DNA from: Archangium gephyra
GTDB lineage: Bacteria; Myxococcota; Myxococcia; Myxococcales; Myxococcaceae
Reading direction: 5' to 3'
NCBI RefSeq assembly: GCF_001027285.1
Contig: NZ_CP011509.1
Coordinates: forward strand, 2,240,501 to 2,304,500
DNA length: 64,000 nucleotides
A program made the translations under genes and the position numbers. Position 1 is the stretch's first letter; each line of letters opens with the position of its first letter. Below the pieces are notes generated by a model. It was not told where the DNA came from. It worked only from the letters and a program-made list of their open reading frames with translations, and searched no databases. This document shows, in pieces, positions 57,001-64,000 of the stretch.

Positions 57001-60000
57001 GAGCTCCGGGCGGCCGGACTGCAGCTGGCAGGAGTTGCAGAAGTCGGTGAGGGCGAGGCTGGTGCAGCTCCTTCCTGATGCGATGCCCGTGGGAGCGGCA
57101 CACCTGGAGATTCAAGGGGGCGCCTTCTTCGTGCACGAGGGTGAGGACCGGTACCGTTTCGCGCACAAGTCCTTCCTTGAATATTTCCTGGCACGGGCCA
57201 TCGTGCACACGCTCCCGGAGCGGCCCCTGGATGCCCTGCGGACCAGACCCTTGACCCCGGAGGTGGCCGCATTCGTCGGGGAGATTCTGCGCCGCGAGGG
57301 CGAGCCTCGGAGCACGCAGGCGGTAAAGGCCGTCCATCGGTTCCTCACTGATGTCCGTCCCCTGGCACCGGACAAGGAGGCTGCGGCCAATGCGGTCCGG
57401 CTCCTGCTGGGGCTCGCCCGATGGGCGGGAGACGGCGAGGGATGGTTTCCGGCGCGAGCGGACCTGCGCGGCGTCGTGCTCGTGAAAGAGGATCTCCGCG
57501 GCGTCCGCTTCGTGGGGGCCAATCTCACGGGAGCCGAGCTGACAGCATCGGATCTCTCGGAGGCCGATCTCTCGGACGCCTGCCTCTACAAGGCCCGCCT
57601 TGCGGGTACGCGGCTCTTCAAGACGAGGCTCGAACGGGTGCAGGCACGTGAGGCGGACTTCACCCGAATCGAAGCGGACCAATCCCTTCTCACGGGAGCG
57701 GATCTCAGAGAGGCGCGTCTGCAGCAATCGACTTGGGCGCGTTGCCAGTGGCGGGAGGCCCGGCTCGATGGGGCAGAGATCACTGCTTGGGCGGCCCCAG
57801 CGTCCGAGCCCGCTTGGCCGCAGGCTCTATCAGTCACGAGGAACAGGCTTGAGGCTGCACTTGCGACAGGGCATCGGGATGCAGCCGTTGCTGTGGCATG
57901 GGACGGAGAGGGAAGGCGGCTGGTGTCTGGAGGGGGAGATGGAACGGTGCGGGTTTGGGAGGTGGGAAGCGGCAGCGAGTTAGCCCGAATGGAGGGGCAT
58001 GGCGATTGGGTGAGGTCTGTGGCGTGGGACGCAGAGGGACGGAGGCTGGCGTCCGGAGGGGAAGATGGAACGGTACGGGTGTGGGAGGCAGAGAGCGGTA
58101 GAGAGCTGACCCGCCTGGAGGAGTTTAGCGGGCCGGTGTTGTCCGTGGCGTGGGACGCAGAAGGCCGAAGGCTGGCGTCCGGAAGTGCCGATGGAACGGT
58201 GAGGGTTTGGGAGGTGGGAAGCGGTAGAGAGGTGGCCCGACTGGAGGGGCATAGCGGGGTGGTGTGGTCCGTAGCGTGGGACTCAGAGAGCCGAAGGCTG
58301 GCGTCCGGAAGTACCGATGGAACGGTGAGGGTTTGGGATGCGGGACGCGGCAGCGAGCTGGTCCGAATGGAGGGGCATGATGGGGCGGTGTGGTCCGTGG
58401 CGTGGGACTCAGAGAGCCGAAGGCTGGCATCCGGAGGGGACGATGGAACAGTGAGGGTGTGGGATGCGGAGAGTGGCAGCGAGCTGGTCCGCCTAGAGGT
58501 GCCTGGCGATTGGGTGAGGTCCGTGGCGTGGGACGTTGGGGGACAGAGGCTGGCGTCCGGAGGGGAAGATGGAACGGTGCGGGTGTGGGAGGTGCGGAGC
58601 GGCAGCGAACTGGTTCGCCTGGAGGGGCATGGTGAGGCGGTGTGGTCCGTGGCGTGGGACGCAGAGGGCCGGAGGTTGGCGTCCGCAGGGGACGATGGAA
58701 CGGTGTTGGTCTGGGATGCGAGGAGCGGTAGTGAGCTGACCCGCCTGGAGAGGCATGTCAGCAGGGCGGTGGGGTCCGTGGCATGGGATGCAGAGGGCCA
58801 GAGGCTGGCGTCCAGCGGGGAAGATGGAACGGTGAGGGTGTGGGATGCGGTGAGCGGCAGCGAGCTGGCCATCTTGGAATGGTATGGCCATTCAGTGTGG
58901 TCCATGGCGTGGGAGGCGAAGGGACCGAGGCTAGCGGTTGGAAATGGCGATGGATCAGTATGGGTATGGGAGGAGGGGAGCGGGAGCAAGCCGGTTCGGG
59001 TGGAAGGGCATGGTGGGACGGTTAGATCAGTGGCATGGGATGCAGAGGGACGGAGGCTGGCATCCGGAGGGGACGATGGCGCGGTGTGTGTATGGGACGT
59101 GGAGAGTGGCAGTGAGCTGGCTCGCCTGGAAGGGCATGGTGGGGCGGTTAGGTCAGTGGCATGGGACGCAGAGGGGCAGAGACTGGCGTCCGGAGGGGCA
59201 GATGGAGCGGTGAGGGTGTGGGATGCGGAGAGCGGCAGCGAGCTGGCCTGCCTGGAGGGGCATGGCGGGGCGGTGTGGTCCGTGGCGTGGGACGCAGAGA
59301 GCCGAAGGCTGGTGTCCGGAGGTGCGGATGGAACGGTGAGGGTGTGGGATGCGGGGAGCGGCAGCGAGCTGGCCCGACTGGAGGGGCATGGCGGAGCGGT
59401 GTGGTCCGTGACGTGGATTGCAGAGAGCCGCAGGCTGGCGTCCGGCGGGGAAGATGGAACGGTGAGGGTGTGGGATGCGGGGAGCGGCAGCGAACTGGCC
59501 CAACTGGAGGGGCATGATGGGGCGGTGTGGTCCGTGGCATGGGACGCAGAGGGCCGGAGGCTGGCGTCCGGAGGGGATGATGGAACGGTAAGGGTGTGGG
59601 GGAGGCCTCAATGGGCTCTTCTTGGAATTTTCCAAGTGGTTGGAGAATCGACCCTGGCCCGTACGCCCGAGGGATTCTGTGTTTTCGGCAATGCAGGAGC
59701 GGAACGCATTCATCTGACCCTTCACCCTCCCGGGGAAAACCCAGACAGCGAAATTTATCTACCCCTCTCCGGCCTGCGTGACGTCTTTCACAATCCAGGC
59801 AAAGTCGCCAACGCGCTCGCCGGAGAGGTGGGCGGTGACACCGTTTGGGATGAACTCGAGAAGCTGGGGTTTGGAGAAGGGACGAGTTGGACCGGCAATG
59901 TGGTGCGTATGCCGCCACAACCCGTGGTCGAGGGGCCTCATCCCGAGCCATCCACCTCGGAGCGGGCTCTTGCTCCCAATCCCTTCCATCCGGGGCCAGC

Positions 60001-60961
60001 ACTCACCGGTTCTTCCGGCGTCCCCGGCCGTGAGGCGGTCCTGTCGGATCTCAAGGCCCTTATCGAGAGCCATAGCCCTGCTCTCCTGCGTGGCCCCAGG
60101 CGCGCCGGCAAGACATCCATCCTGCACGCTCTCGCGCTCCAACTGGCATCCACTCACACCGTCCGCCATGTCTCGCTCGAGGCCCGGCGGCTCGTGACGG
60201 AGGATGATCTGGCTCGCACCCTGGAGCCCTCGCTTGCGGGCGAGCCCGCCCCGGCCTCCATCCTGCGCGCCCGGCTCCGGGCGGAGCCCGCTTCCGTGCT
60301 GCTCATCGATGAGATCGCCAACCTGCGAGCGGCGGATGCCTCGGTGTTCGCCTGGCTTCGCGCCGTTGGTCAGGAGAGCACCAGCATCGTCCTCGTGGGC
60401 TCGCACTGGGACTGGGTCGAGGTGGTCCGGCAGGCCGCATCGGCTCCGGGCTCGTCCTTCGGCAATGACGTCACCCCGGTCAACCTGGGGCCGCTGTCCG
60501 AGACGGATGCGCTCGACTTCCTTGTAAACACGGCCCCGTCGGATGTGCCACTGGCCCGCGATGGCACGGCTCGTTGGATCATCGAGCGCTGCGGTACCTG
60601 GCCCTTCTACCTCCAGGTGTTGGGCTATGCCGTGGTGCAGGCCGTGCGCACCGGCAGTCGGCAGTCGCTCGTCGAGCCCTCGGGGGTGACGGAGCTCTAC
60701 GAGAACCGCCTCCTGGTGGATCGCGACGTTGGCTTCTTCCGCACGCGGTGGGCGGAACTCCCCGCGAGAGCCCGTGCGGTGCTCTGGCGCGTGCGCTCCT
60801 CGCCGGACGCGAGCCTGCCTCAGGTGCGCACTCTTTCTCCTGAGGACCGGAAGATCCTCCGGGATACGGGGCTCTGTGATTCCCTGGGCCGCTGGCTGGA
60901 GGACAAACCCTTCTACGACTGGCTCCGGCGGATCGCTGACGAGGAGCTGGGGAGGAACTGA
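54089..60961 (+). CDS. NLR-like protein: nitrilase, NACHT, pentapeptide repeats, 14 WD40 repeats, STAND ATPase, 2290 aa
   Basis: GTG start at 54089, with AGGAG 6 nt upstream overlapping the previous stop. Domains: (1) nitrilase-like amidohydrolase, about 8-310, with Glu97 (VVFPEYS), Lys164 (LQPKLNP) and Cys199 (LICLDFLF), a complete catalytic set; (2) region 310-700, partly helical; (3) NACHT NTPase, about 710-1000, with P-loop GEFGSGKST at 724-732 and Walker B-like CFDGFDEM at 797-804; (4) pentapeptide-like repeats, about 1125-1240 (ANLTGAELTASDLSEADLSD); (5) 14 WD40 repeats, 1262-1837; (6) linker; (7) second STAND/AAA ATPase, about 1985-2290, with P-loop GPRRAGKTS at 2002-2010 and LLIDEIANL. 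The architecture is that of a sensor-switch-effector protein. The nitrilase may be the effector; what the WD40 sensor sees is unknown. Confidence 0.88.
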   Translation: MLLAPSYTRVAVVQLAYHPAIIAGLRSPLEDPLYSPRQGDSLLPSGGQGPMSPELKKQLDALRTRVREAYDAQLLAKIRAVLDTCRAWKVRLVVFPEYSIPWEILGGVADAAGDMVVVAGTHTVERAARRKGIYERLVAPGLPSVGQSVCPVLHQGRLLALQPKLNPAVPERDSMKPGEAWSPVALPEGLPGPMGVLICLDFLFRESERSRALVAEQLRQCRFLAIPSLTPHYTLPEFAGKAWEEARRYGRPVLYCDSADGGGTSLYVDEGSPADLRQFPERAGYLEPGDEGVIVADVNLGHERPGSSTRYDAPRAILPVAEATLVYQAQPAGQAYAGWLAQAAPLLAREDDEALEALVEHVEQGRDILLNAGALSGARARDRRLRRLAGSLDKVTSLEDLRRFTREVVLPPDVLPLEALRGAMARGAANVVFDWLGNREAGAAGLAEVEEKLRKAAEAGRREHAWATGVLPVLDAVASAVQGAPEVRESPAMAPVPEVRVVLPSGMDPAGLGVRRHAGWVLSFKAKPGDFRVYGDASREKLRTGARQLQGDVKETEAGPRFIQVRLDAAEELYSLAIAEGAERVAVVGVWEEETPDLAALLIAVERAGAWTLWSDGDDDWWGPERDHLKKNLQAALRESGLEGAELVLIPFEELWERLLALLARFESAGARARVEALREGRLREVQQQFIQPDALVDDAVRVPVLEALDAWLGSEKSIALVLGEFGSGKSTALAEWASVHWAQEGERPRLLLASLAGASTSQDAEALLLEAAALEEAPAHRAALRVLVRRSLLVPCFDGFDEMATRLDASELAGRLSELLSVAGRWGKVLVSSRTHYFSSEEQLRTAVTEALTRTLGQSAGFQRIELQPLTGEQVERLVRKILPEQGQADHALDRIARTYDLQDLVHRPLLLGMVLKTLDQLAPGSRVGRADLYEAYLARWLEQTRSSDPDVFTDEQKIAFAESLAEGLWSSGRPDCSWQELQKSVRARLVQLLPDAMPVGAAHLEIQGGAFFVHEGEDRYRFAHKSFLEYFLARAIVHTLPERPLDALRTRPLTPEVAAFVGEILRREGEPRSTQAVKAVHRFLTDVRPLAPDKEAAANAVRLLLGLARWAGDGEGWFPARADLRGVVLVKEDLRGVRFVGANLTGAELTASDLSEADLSDACLYKARLAGTRLFKTRLERVQAREADFTRIEADQSLLTGADLREARLQQSTWARCQWREARLDGAEITAWAAPASEPAWPQALSVTRNRLEAALATGHRDAAVAVAWDGEGRRLVSGGGDGTVRVWEVGSGSELARMEGHGDWVRSVAWDAEGRRLASGGEDGTVRVWEAESGRELTRLEEFSGPVLSVAWDAEGRRLASGSADGTVRVWEVGSGREVARLEGHSGVVWSVAWDSESRRLASGSTDGTVRVWDAGRGSELVRMEGHDGAVWSVAWDSESRRLASGGDDGTVRVWDAESGSELVRLEVPGDWVRSVAWDVGGQRLASGGEDGTVRVWEVRSGSELVRLEGHGEAVWSVAWDAEGRRLASAGDDGTVLVWDARSGSELTRLERHVSRAVGSVAWDAEGQRLASSGEDGTVRVWDAVSGSELAILEWYGHSVWSMAWEAKGPRLAVGNGDGSVWVWEEGSGSKPVRVEGHGGTVRSVAWDAEGRRLASGGDDGAVCVWDVESGSELARLEGHGGAVRSVAWDAEGQRLASGGADGAVRVWDAESGSELACLEGHGGAVWSVAWDAESRRLVSGGADGTVRVWDAGSGSELARLEGHGGAVWSVTWIAESRRLASGGEDGTVRVWDAGSGSELAQLEGHDGAVWSVAWDAEGRRLASGGDDGTVRVWGRPQWALLGIFQVVGESTLARTPEGFCVFGNAGAERIHLTLHPPGENPDSEIYLPLSGLRDVFHNPGKVANALAGEVGGDTVWDELEKLGFGEGTSWTGNVVRMPPQPVVEGPHPEPSTSERALAPNPFHPGPALTGSSGVPGREAVLSDLKALIESHSPALLRGPRRAGKTSILHALALQLASTHTVRHVSLEARRLVTEDDLARTLEPSLAGEPAPASILRARLRAEPASVLLIDEIANLRAADASVFAWLRAVGQESTSIVLVGSHWDWVEVVRQAASAPGSSFGNDVTPVNLGPLSETDALDFLVNTAPSDVPLARDGTARWIIERCGTWPFYLQVLGYAVVQAVRTGSRQSLVEPSGVTELYENRLLVDRDVGFFRTRWAELPARARAVLWRVRSSPDASLPQVRTLSPEDRKILRDTGLCDSLGRWLEDKPFYDWLRRIADEELGRN
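57872..59599 (+). repeat. Tandem array of 14 near-identical 126-bp WD40-coding repeats
   Basis: Each unit encodes 42 residues (one encodes 43) of the pattern H-GxV-SVAWDAEGRRLASGG-DGTVRVWD-SGSELARLEG. Fourteen units fit two seven-bladed propellers. Identity is visible at DNA level, with strong G-richness on the + strand, implying recent expansion or gene conversion. Differences cluster in the loops after the His and after LASG. Confidence 0.93.
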
Positions 60962-62910
60962 TGGCACCCGTATTCGATGCCCGTGCGGACTACGTCGCCG
61001 CGCGAGACGTGCGCGACCATGCGGAGCTGGTGGCCCTCCTCGGCGGCCTGCCGCAGAAAGGTGTCCTCTTCCCCCTGGTCGGGGCACGCCGTGCTGGCAA
61101 GACATGGGAGCTCAAGGCCCTGGAGCACACTCTCGCGGGCCCACGCGGCGGCGCGGTACGCTACGTGGATCTGCGGCGCTATGGGCCCGACTTCTCCAAG
61201 GTGCCGGAGGCGGAGTGCCTGCTCCTGGATGAGCCGGAACTCACTGGCACAGGAGCGCGAGTGCGACCGGCGGAGAACTTCCTGCGCTGGTGCGAGGAGC
61301 GGCACCGTGGGGGCACTACCCTGCTGCTCGCCATGAGCCCGGCGGAGTGGGTGGTCCTTCAGCGGGAAGGAGAGTCCCATGGGCTGGTCTCCGCGAAGGA
61401 TCTCCGCTTTCTCGCTCCCCTCCAGCCAACTCAGGCGGAACGTATGGCGACGCGGACGGAGCAGTCGCGGAAGTTGCTTCCCCGGCTCCCGGACATCTGG
61501 AAGCGCAGCCCGTTCCTGCTCGAACTGGCCTTCCAGGTGGCGGAGGAACTCGGTGCGCAGGCGGAGGATGACGTCTGGGAGTTGCTCAGGCTGATCCGCG
61601 AGCGCAGCGAGTATGCCGAGTTCCATTACTTCGAGGCCGTGTACCGCAACGGGCTCACAGAGGAGCAGCGCGCGGTCTTGAATGATGTGGCCCACGCCGA
61701 GTCAGCGGACAAGAAGGAACTCGACCTGCTCGTGCGCTGTGGTCTCGTGGGGAAGGAAGGCGCGCGTCATGTACTCGCGGATCCCATCCTCGCGGCGGAC
61801 CTGAGCCCCCTGCGCCTCCACCACATCTCCGATCTGCACTTTGGTCCCAAGTCGGCCGAGCGCGTCGATGTGAAGGACTCGGGAGCGCATGCGCGGCGGA
61901 TGGCCACGGGGTTGGGCCCGAAGCACGTGCGCGACGAATACCTGCGCCATGTCGCGAGCTTGAAGGCCATGGGCCGGGCGCCTCACGTGCTCATTGTTTC
62001 GGGAGACCTCGTCGAGTGGGGGGACGATGCGCAGTTCGAGGATGCGAGGGGCTGGCTTGAGAAGGTCCTCGAGCACCTGGAGGAGCACCCGCGCCTGAGG
62101 CCCGACGAGCCCCACCTGTTGCTCGCCGGGGGAAACCACGATGTGGACTGGCGGCAGACGGAGGGGGAGGCGGGGGCTCGCAAGCGGCACGTGCCCTTCG
62201 CGCGGGCCTTCGACTCGTTGTCCCGCTCGCTGCGCGTGCGGCTTGAGGAGGCTCCCGAGTCGAGGCAGCTCGCCATTGCCCGCTATCCGGAGCTCGGCCT
62301 GGAGATCCTCCTGCTGGGCTCGGCGGAGTTCGGAGGTGAGCAGGAGAAGGACCCGGCACGCGAGGGGCTGCTCGAGCTGGTGGAGCGGCTGCGCAAGGAG
62401 GCGATGGCGAAGCCGGAGCACGAGCGGGCGGCGGCGTTGCATCAGCAGGTGGCGAGGATCGATCCGGGGCTGGTGCACGGCGAGGACCTGGCGAGGGTTC
62501 GCCGGGAGCCCTGGTCCCAACCGGTGCGGTTGGCGGTGCTCCACCATCCGGTCTCGCCCCTGCCGATGACGGAACTCGGCCGTTATGTGGGGTTGATCAA
62601 CGCGGGAGAAGTGAAGGACCGGTTGATGGAGAAGGGGTTCTGCCTGGTGTTGCATGGGCATGCGCACACGGGCTGGTTTGGCAAGGAGGCGTGGCCCGGG
62701 CGGCATGGGGACCAGGTGCTGTGGATTGCCTCGGCGCCTTCGCTGGGAAGCCGCGAGGTGCAGGAGCACCATGGGTTCAACGAGATCGTACTCTCCCGCG
62801 AGCCCCATGGAAGCGAGACTACGTACTCGCTCACGGTGCTTCGCCACAGCCGGGAGGGCGGGAGTTGGGTGGAGCGCTCTCGGATGGACTGCCGGCCGGG
62901 TTCAGTCTGA
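60961..62910 (+). CDS. ATPase / metallophosphoesterase fusion protein, 649 aa
   Basis: Overlaps the NLR-like gene by one base (TGATG), so it is translationally coupled. The N-terminal part (about 10-275) is a STAND/AAA-like ATPase with P-loop GARRAGKT at 41-48 and Walker B CLLLDEPEL. The C-terminal part (about 285-640) is a calcineurin-like metallophosphoesterase with all metal-site motifs: D291 and H293 (HISDLHFG), D349 (SGDLVEW), N392-H393-D394 (GGNHD), HHP and G-H-A-H at 566-569. Calcineurin-like domains joined to NTPases are known as effectors in bacterial conflict systems. The target (nucleic acid, nucleotide or protein phosphate) is unknown. Confidence 0.88.
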   Translation: MAPVFDARADYVAARDVRDHAELVALLGGLPQKGVLFPLVGARRAGKTWELKALEHTLAGPRGGAVRYVDLRRYGPDFSKVPEAECLLLDEPELTGTGARVRPAENFLRWCEERHRGGTTLLLAMSPAEWVVLQREGESHGLVSAKDLRFLAPLQPTQAERMATRTEQSRKLLPRLPDIWKRSPFLLELAFQVAEELGAQAEDDVWELLRLIRERSEYAEFHYFEAVYRNGLTEEQRAVLNDVAHAESADKKELDLLVRCGLVGKEGARHVLADPILAADLSPLRLHHISDLHFGPKSAERVDVKDSGAHARRMATGLGPKHVRDEYLRHVASLKAMGRAPHVLIVSGDLVEWGDDAQFEDARGWLEKVLEHLEEHPRLRPDEPHLLLAGGNHDVDWRQTEGEAGARKRHVPFARAFDSLSRSLRVRLEEAPESRQLAIARYPELGLEILLLGSAEFGGEQEKDPAREGLLELVERLRKEAMAKPEHERAAALHQQVARIDPGLVHGEDLARVRREPWSQPVRLAVLHHPVSPLPMTELGRYVGLINAGEVKDRLMEKGFCLVLHGHAHTGWFGKEAWPGRHGDQVLWIASAPSLGSREVQEHHGFNEIVLSREPHGSETTYSLTVLRHSREGGSWVERSRMDCRPGSV

Positions 62911-63027
62911 GCGAGCCGTGCTGGCAGGCAAAGGTTTCGTGGCGAGCACCACCTGACAGGATTGCTCCAGGGCTGGGCAGGGCGCTGCATGGTAGGTTCC
63001 GGACGTCACCCCGGAGCCGTCACACTC

Positions 63028-63600
63028 ATGAATCTCCTGCCGTTGATCCTGGTACTCGTCACCACGCAGATCCCATGTGGACCCAGGGAACTCTCGGTCA
63101 CTTGCAAGTGCAAGCAGGGGATGGCCACCGCCTGTGAGGCGTTGCGCCAGACAGACAAGAAGCTGGCGGATGCGCTGGAAGCGGCGGCCAGGCAGGCGGT
63201 GAGGGAGGTGGTGCAGGCCGCCCATGCGCAGCAAGGCGCCGAGGAGTCAGGGGCGTCGGAGTCCGAGGGAGAGGAAGCCGCGCAGGCATCCTCCGATGCG
63301 CCAGAGCCTCCCGAGTGCACGGGCCAGGAGCACCACATCATCTCCAGGCGGATAGCCAGGGAGTTGGACAATCACCGCATACTTCGAGGTGCTTACAAAG
63401 CTCGGGACCGGCGATTCGTTGCGCAGGCCAAGGACGAAGAATCACACTGCGGATACCAACAATGGCATCGTGACGTGGACGATGAGGTTGTCGAGTGGCT
63501 CAAAACGAATAAAGCCGCGACCTCAAGAACGTTCGAGGATTTTCTGCGGGAGATCTACTCCCGGCCAGAGATGCTCGCGAGATTCCCCAATGGCTATTGA
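63028..63600 (+). CDS. SitA-like polymorphic toxin candidate, copy 2, 190 aa
   Basis: Very similar to the 52795 protein: same exported start (MNLLPLILVLVTTQIPCGP), same Glu/Ala/Ser linker, and GQEHHIISRRIARELDNHRI with ESHCGYQQWHRDVDDEVVEWL. Differences are concentrated in the nuclease-like end: ALKQHPILRGL becomes ELDNHRILRGA, and the helix after VVEWL is replaced (KTNKAATSRTF). It ends in FPNGY, 3 residues shorter than copy 1. ATG 63028 matches copy 1; a longer frame from 62962 is discarded. It overlaps its immunity gene by 11 nt. Confidence 0.68.
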   Translation: MNLLPLILVLVTTQIPCGPRELSVTCKCKQGMATACEALRQTDKKLADALEAAARQAVREVVQAAHAQQGAEESGASESEGEEAAQASSDAPEPPECTGQEHHIISRRIARELDNHRILRGAYKARDRRFVAQAKDEESHCGYQQWHRDVDDEVVEWLKTNKAATSRTFEDFLREIYSRPEMLARFPNGY

Positions 63601-64000
63601 ATCCTCCACATCCCCACGCTTCTTCGTTTTGAAGCATGAAAGAGGGGGGAGTCACGACGTCGATTTCACCAGCAGCGATAACAATGTAGGCGAAGCAGCG
63701 AGATGCCCGCAGTGTGGAGACTTCATTGGCTCGCTGCCGTGGTTGCCACCTCACCGAGGCACATTGGAACTTTACGGAAAGGACCCTGGCGATTTCGTCA
63801 GGGGGGTCGGTGATGAAGTCCTCATCAGCGAACGCCTGGTTGAGGCTTTCCGTGCGGAGGGCCTCACTGGCTTGATAGGCTTCCATCCCGTGGAAGTGCT
63901 GCGGGTGCGCAGGCAGCGCCGCGGCCCCAAGACACCCACGACGCCCAGATATTTCGTGGTCACTCCCGTGTTTGGCGGTGCGGCTGTAGACGAACACCGC
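63590..64000 (+). CDS. Double-CXXCG candidate immunity protein, copy 2, 5' part
   Basis: Open to the window end, 137 codons visible. Starts at ATG 63590 inside the toxin gene: MAIESSTSPRFFVLKHERGG. The first Cys pair is CPQCGDF; the second would lie beyond the window. Shared with copy 1: SLPWLPPHRG, GFHPVEVLRVRRQRRG, FVVTPVFGGAAVDEHR. The first 80 residues differ more than the toxin halves do, as expected if immunity has co-diverged with the toxin tip. Confidence 0.8.
   Translation, partial: MAIESSTSPRFFVLKHERGGSHDVDFTSSDNNVGEAARCPQCGDFIGSLPWLPPHRGTLELYGKDPGDFVRGVGDEVLISERLVEAFRAEGLTGLIGFHPVEVLRVRRQRRGPKTPTTPRYFVVTPVFGGAAVDEHR

Larger units (their letters stand above)
62992..64000 (+). repeat. 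Long direct repeat, right copy (toxin/immunity unit 2), cut by window
   Basis: Same unit as 52759, beginning GTAGGTTCCGGACGTCACCC. It lies 82 bp after the end of the metallophosphoesterase gene. Together the two copies bracket the NLR-like module in the same orientation. Confidence 0.8.

Noticed and set aside
57872-59599. Regular repeats considered as a possible CRISPR array
   Set aside because: The repeats are 126 bp, in frame, and encode WD40 blades; there are no spacers.
58000-59600. Many short minus-strand frames rich in Pro, Ser and Thr across the repeat array
   Set aside because: They repeat with the 126-bp period and are antisense by-products of the WD40 repeats.

Overview
The window is very GC-rich and looks like a chromosome segment of a myxobacterium, most likely the Cystobacter/Archangium/Myxococcus group. 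I base this on large Ser/Thr kinases fused to ATPase and TPR regions, a MYXO-CTERM-like sorting tail, a DUF2381-type protein, double-CXXCG proteins paired with SitA-like toxins, a DUF3396-type immunity protein and an HstK-like kinase hybrid. I see no rRNA, tRNA, CRISPR array, transposase or integrase. Family names come from recognising motifs by eye; no search was run.

Layout. 1-3258 (-) is the 5' part of a kinase/ATPase regulator. 3707-9671 holds a small ORF, a 1503-aa fatty acyl-AMP ligase/ACP/acyl-ACP-reductase-like fusion (-) and a secreted lyase-like protein (-). 9853-11814 (-) is the glutathione-dependent formaldehyde oxidation pair adhC-fghA. 11969-14471 has a broken lipoprotein gene, a CHRD-domain protein and a divergent LysR regulator. 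14533-19887 is a kinase/ATPase/GAF/histidine kinase hybrid, followed by a short lipoprotein and an orphan DUF3396 immunity gene. 21184-24422 has a YdjM-like membrane protein, an acyl-CoA synthetase and a Cys-rich lipoprotein.

24693-32539 (-) is an inorganic-carbon uptake operon (SulP transporter, DabA, DabB and a second antiporter-like subunit). It diverges from an ECF sigma factor with a membrane partner. A histidine kinase/NtrC-type pair follows at 34240-37088, then an outer-membrane protein behind a good sigma-54 promoter. 38067-41971 (-) is a molybdenum hydroxylase/NCS2 permease operon. 42163-45493 has a small membrane protein, a Tat-exported class V aminotransferase-like protein and a patatin-like lipoprotein with a small partner. 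45655-49397 (-) is the oxidative pentose phosphate set zwf-pgl-gnd. 49656-52737 has a HypA-like protein, a membrane-anchored kinase and a DUF2381 protein.

The most unusual part is 52795-64000, all on the + strand. Two closely related toxin/immunity pairs (AHH/HNH-like nuclease plus double-CXXCG protein) flank a tightly coupled two-gene module. The first module gene encodes a 2290-aa NLR-like protein: nitrilase (E97-K164-C199), NACHT, pentapeptide repeats, 14 nearly identical WD40 repeats and a second STAND-type ATPase. The second, overlapping it by 1 nt, encodes an ATPase/metallophosphoesterase fusion. I read this as a candidate conflict or antiphage system inside a kin-discrimination toxin array. 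The biological role is inference.

A palindromic 35-bp repeat occurs four times, each time at the 3' end of a gene.
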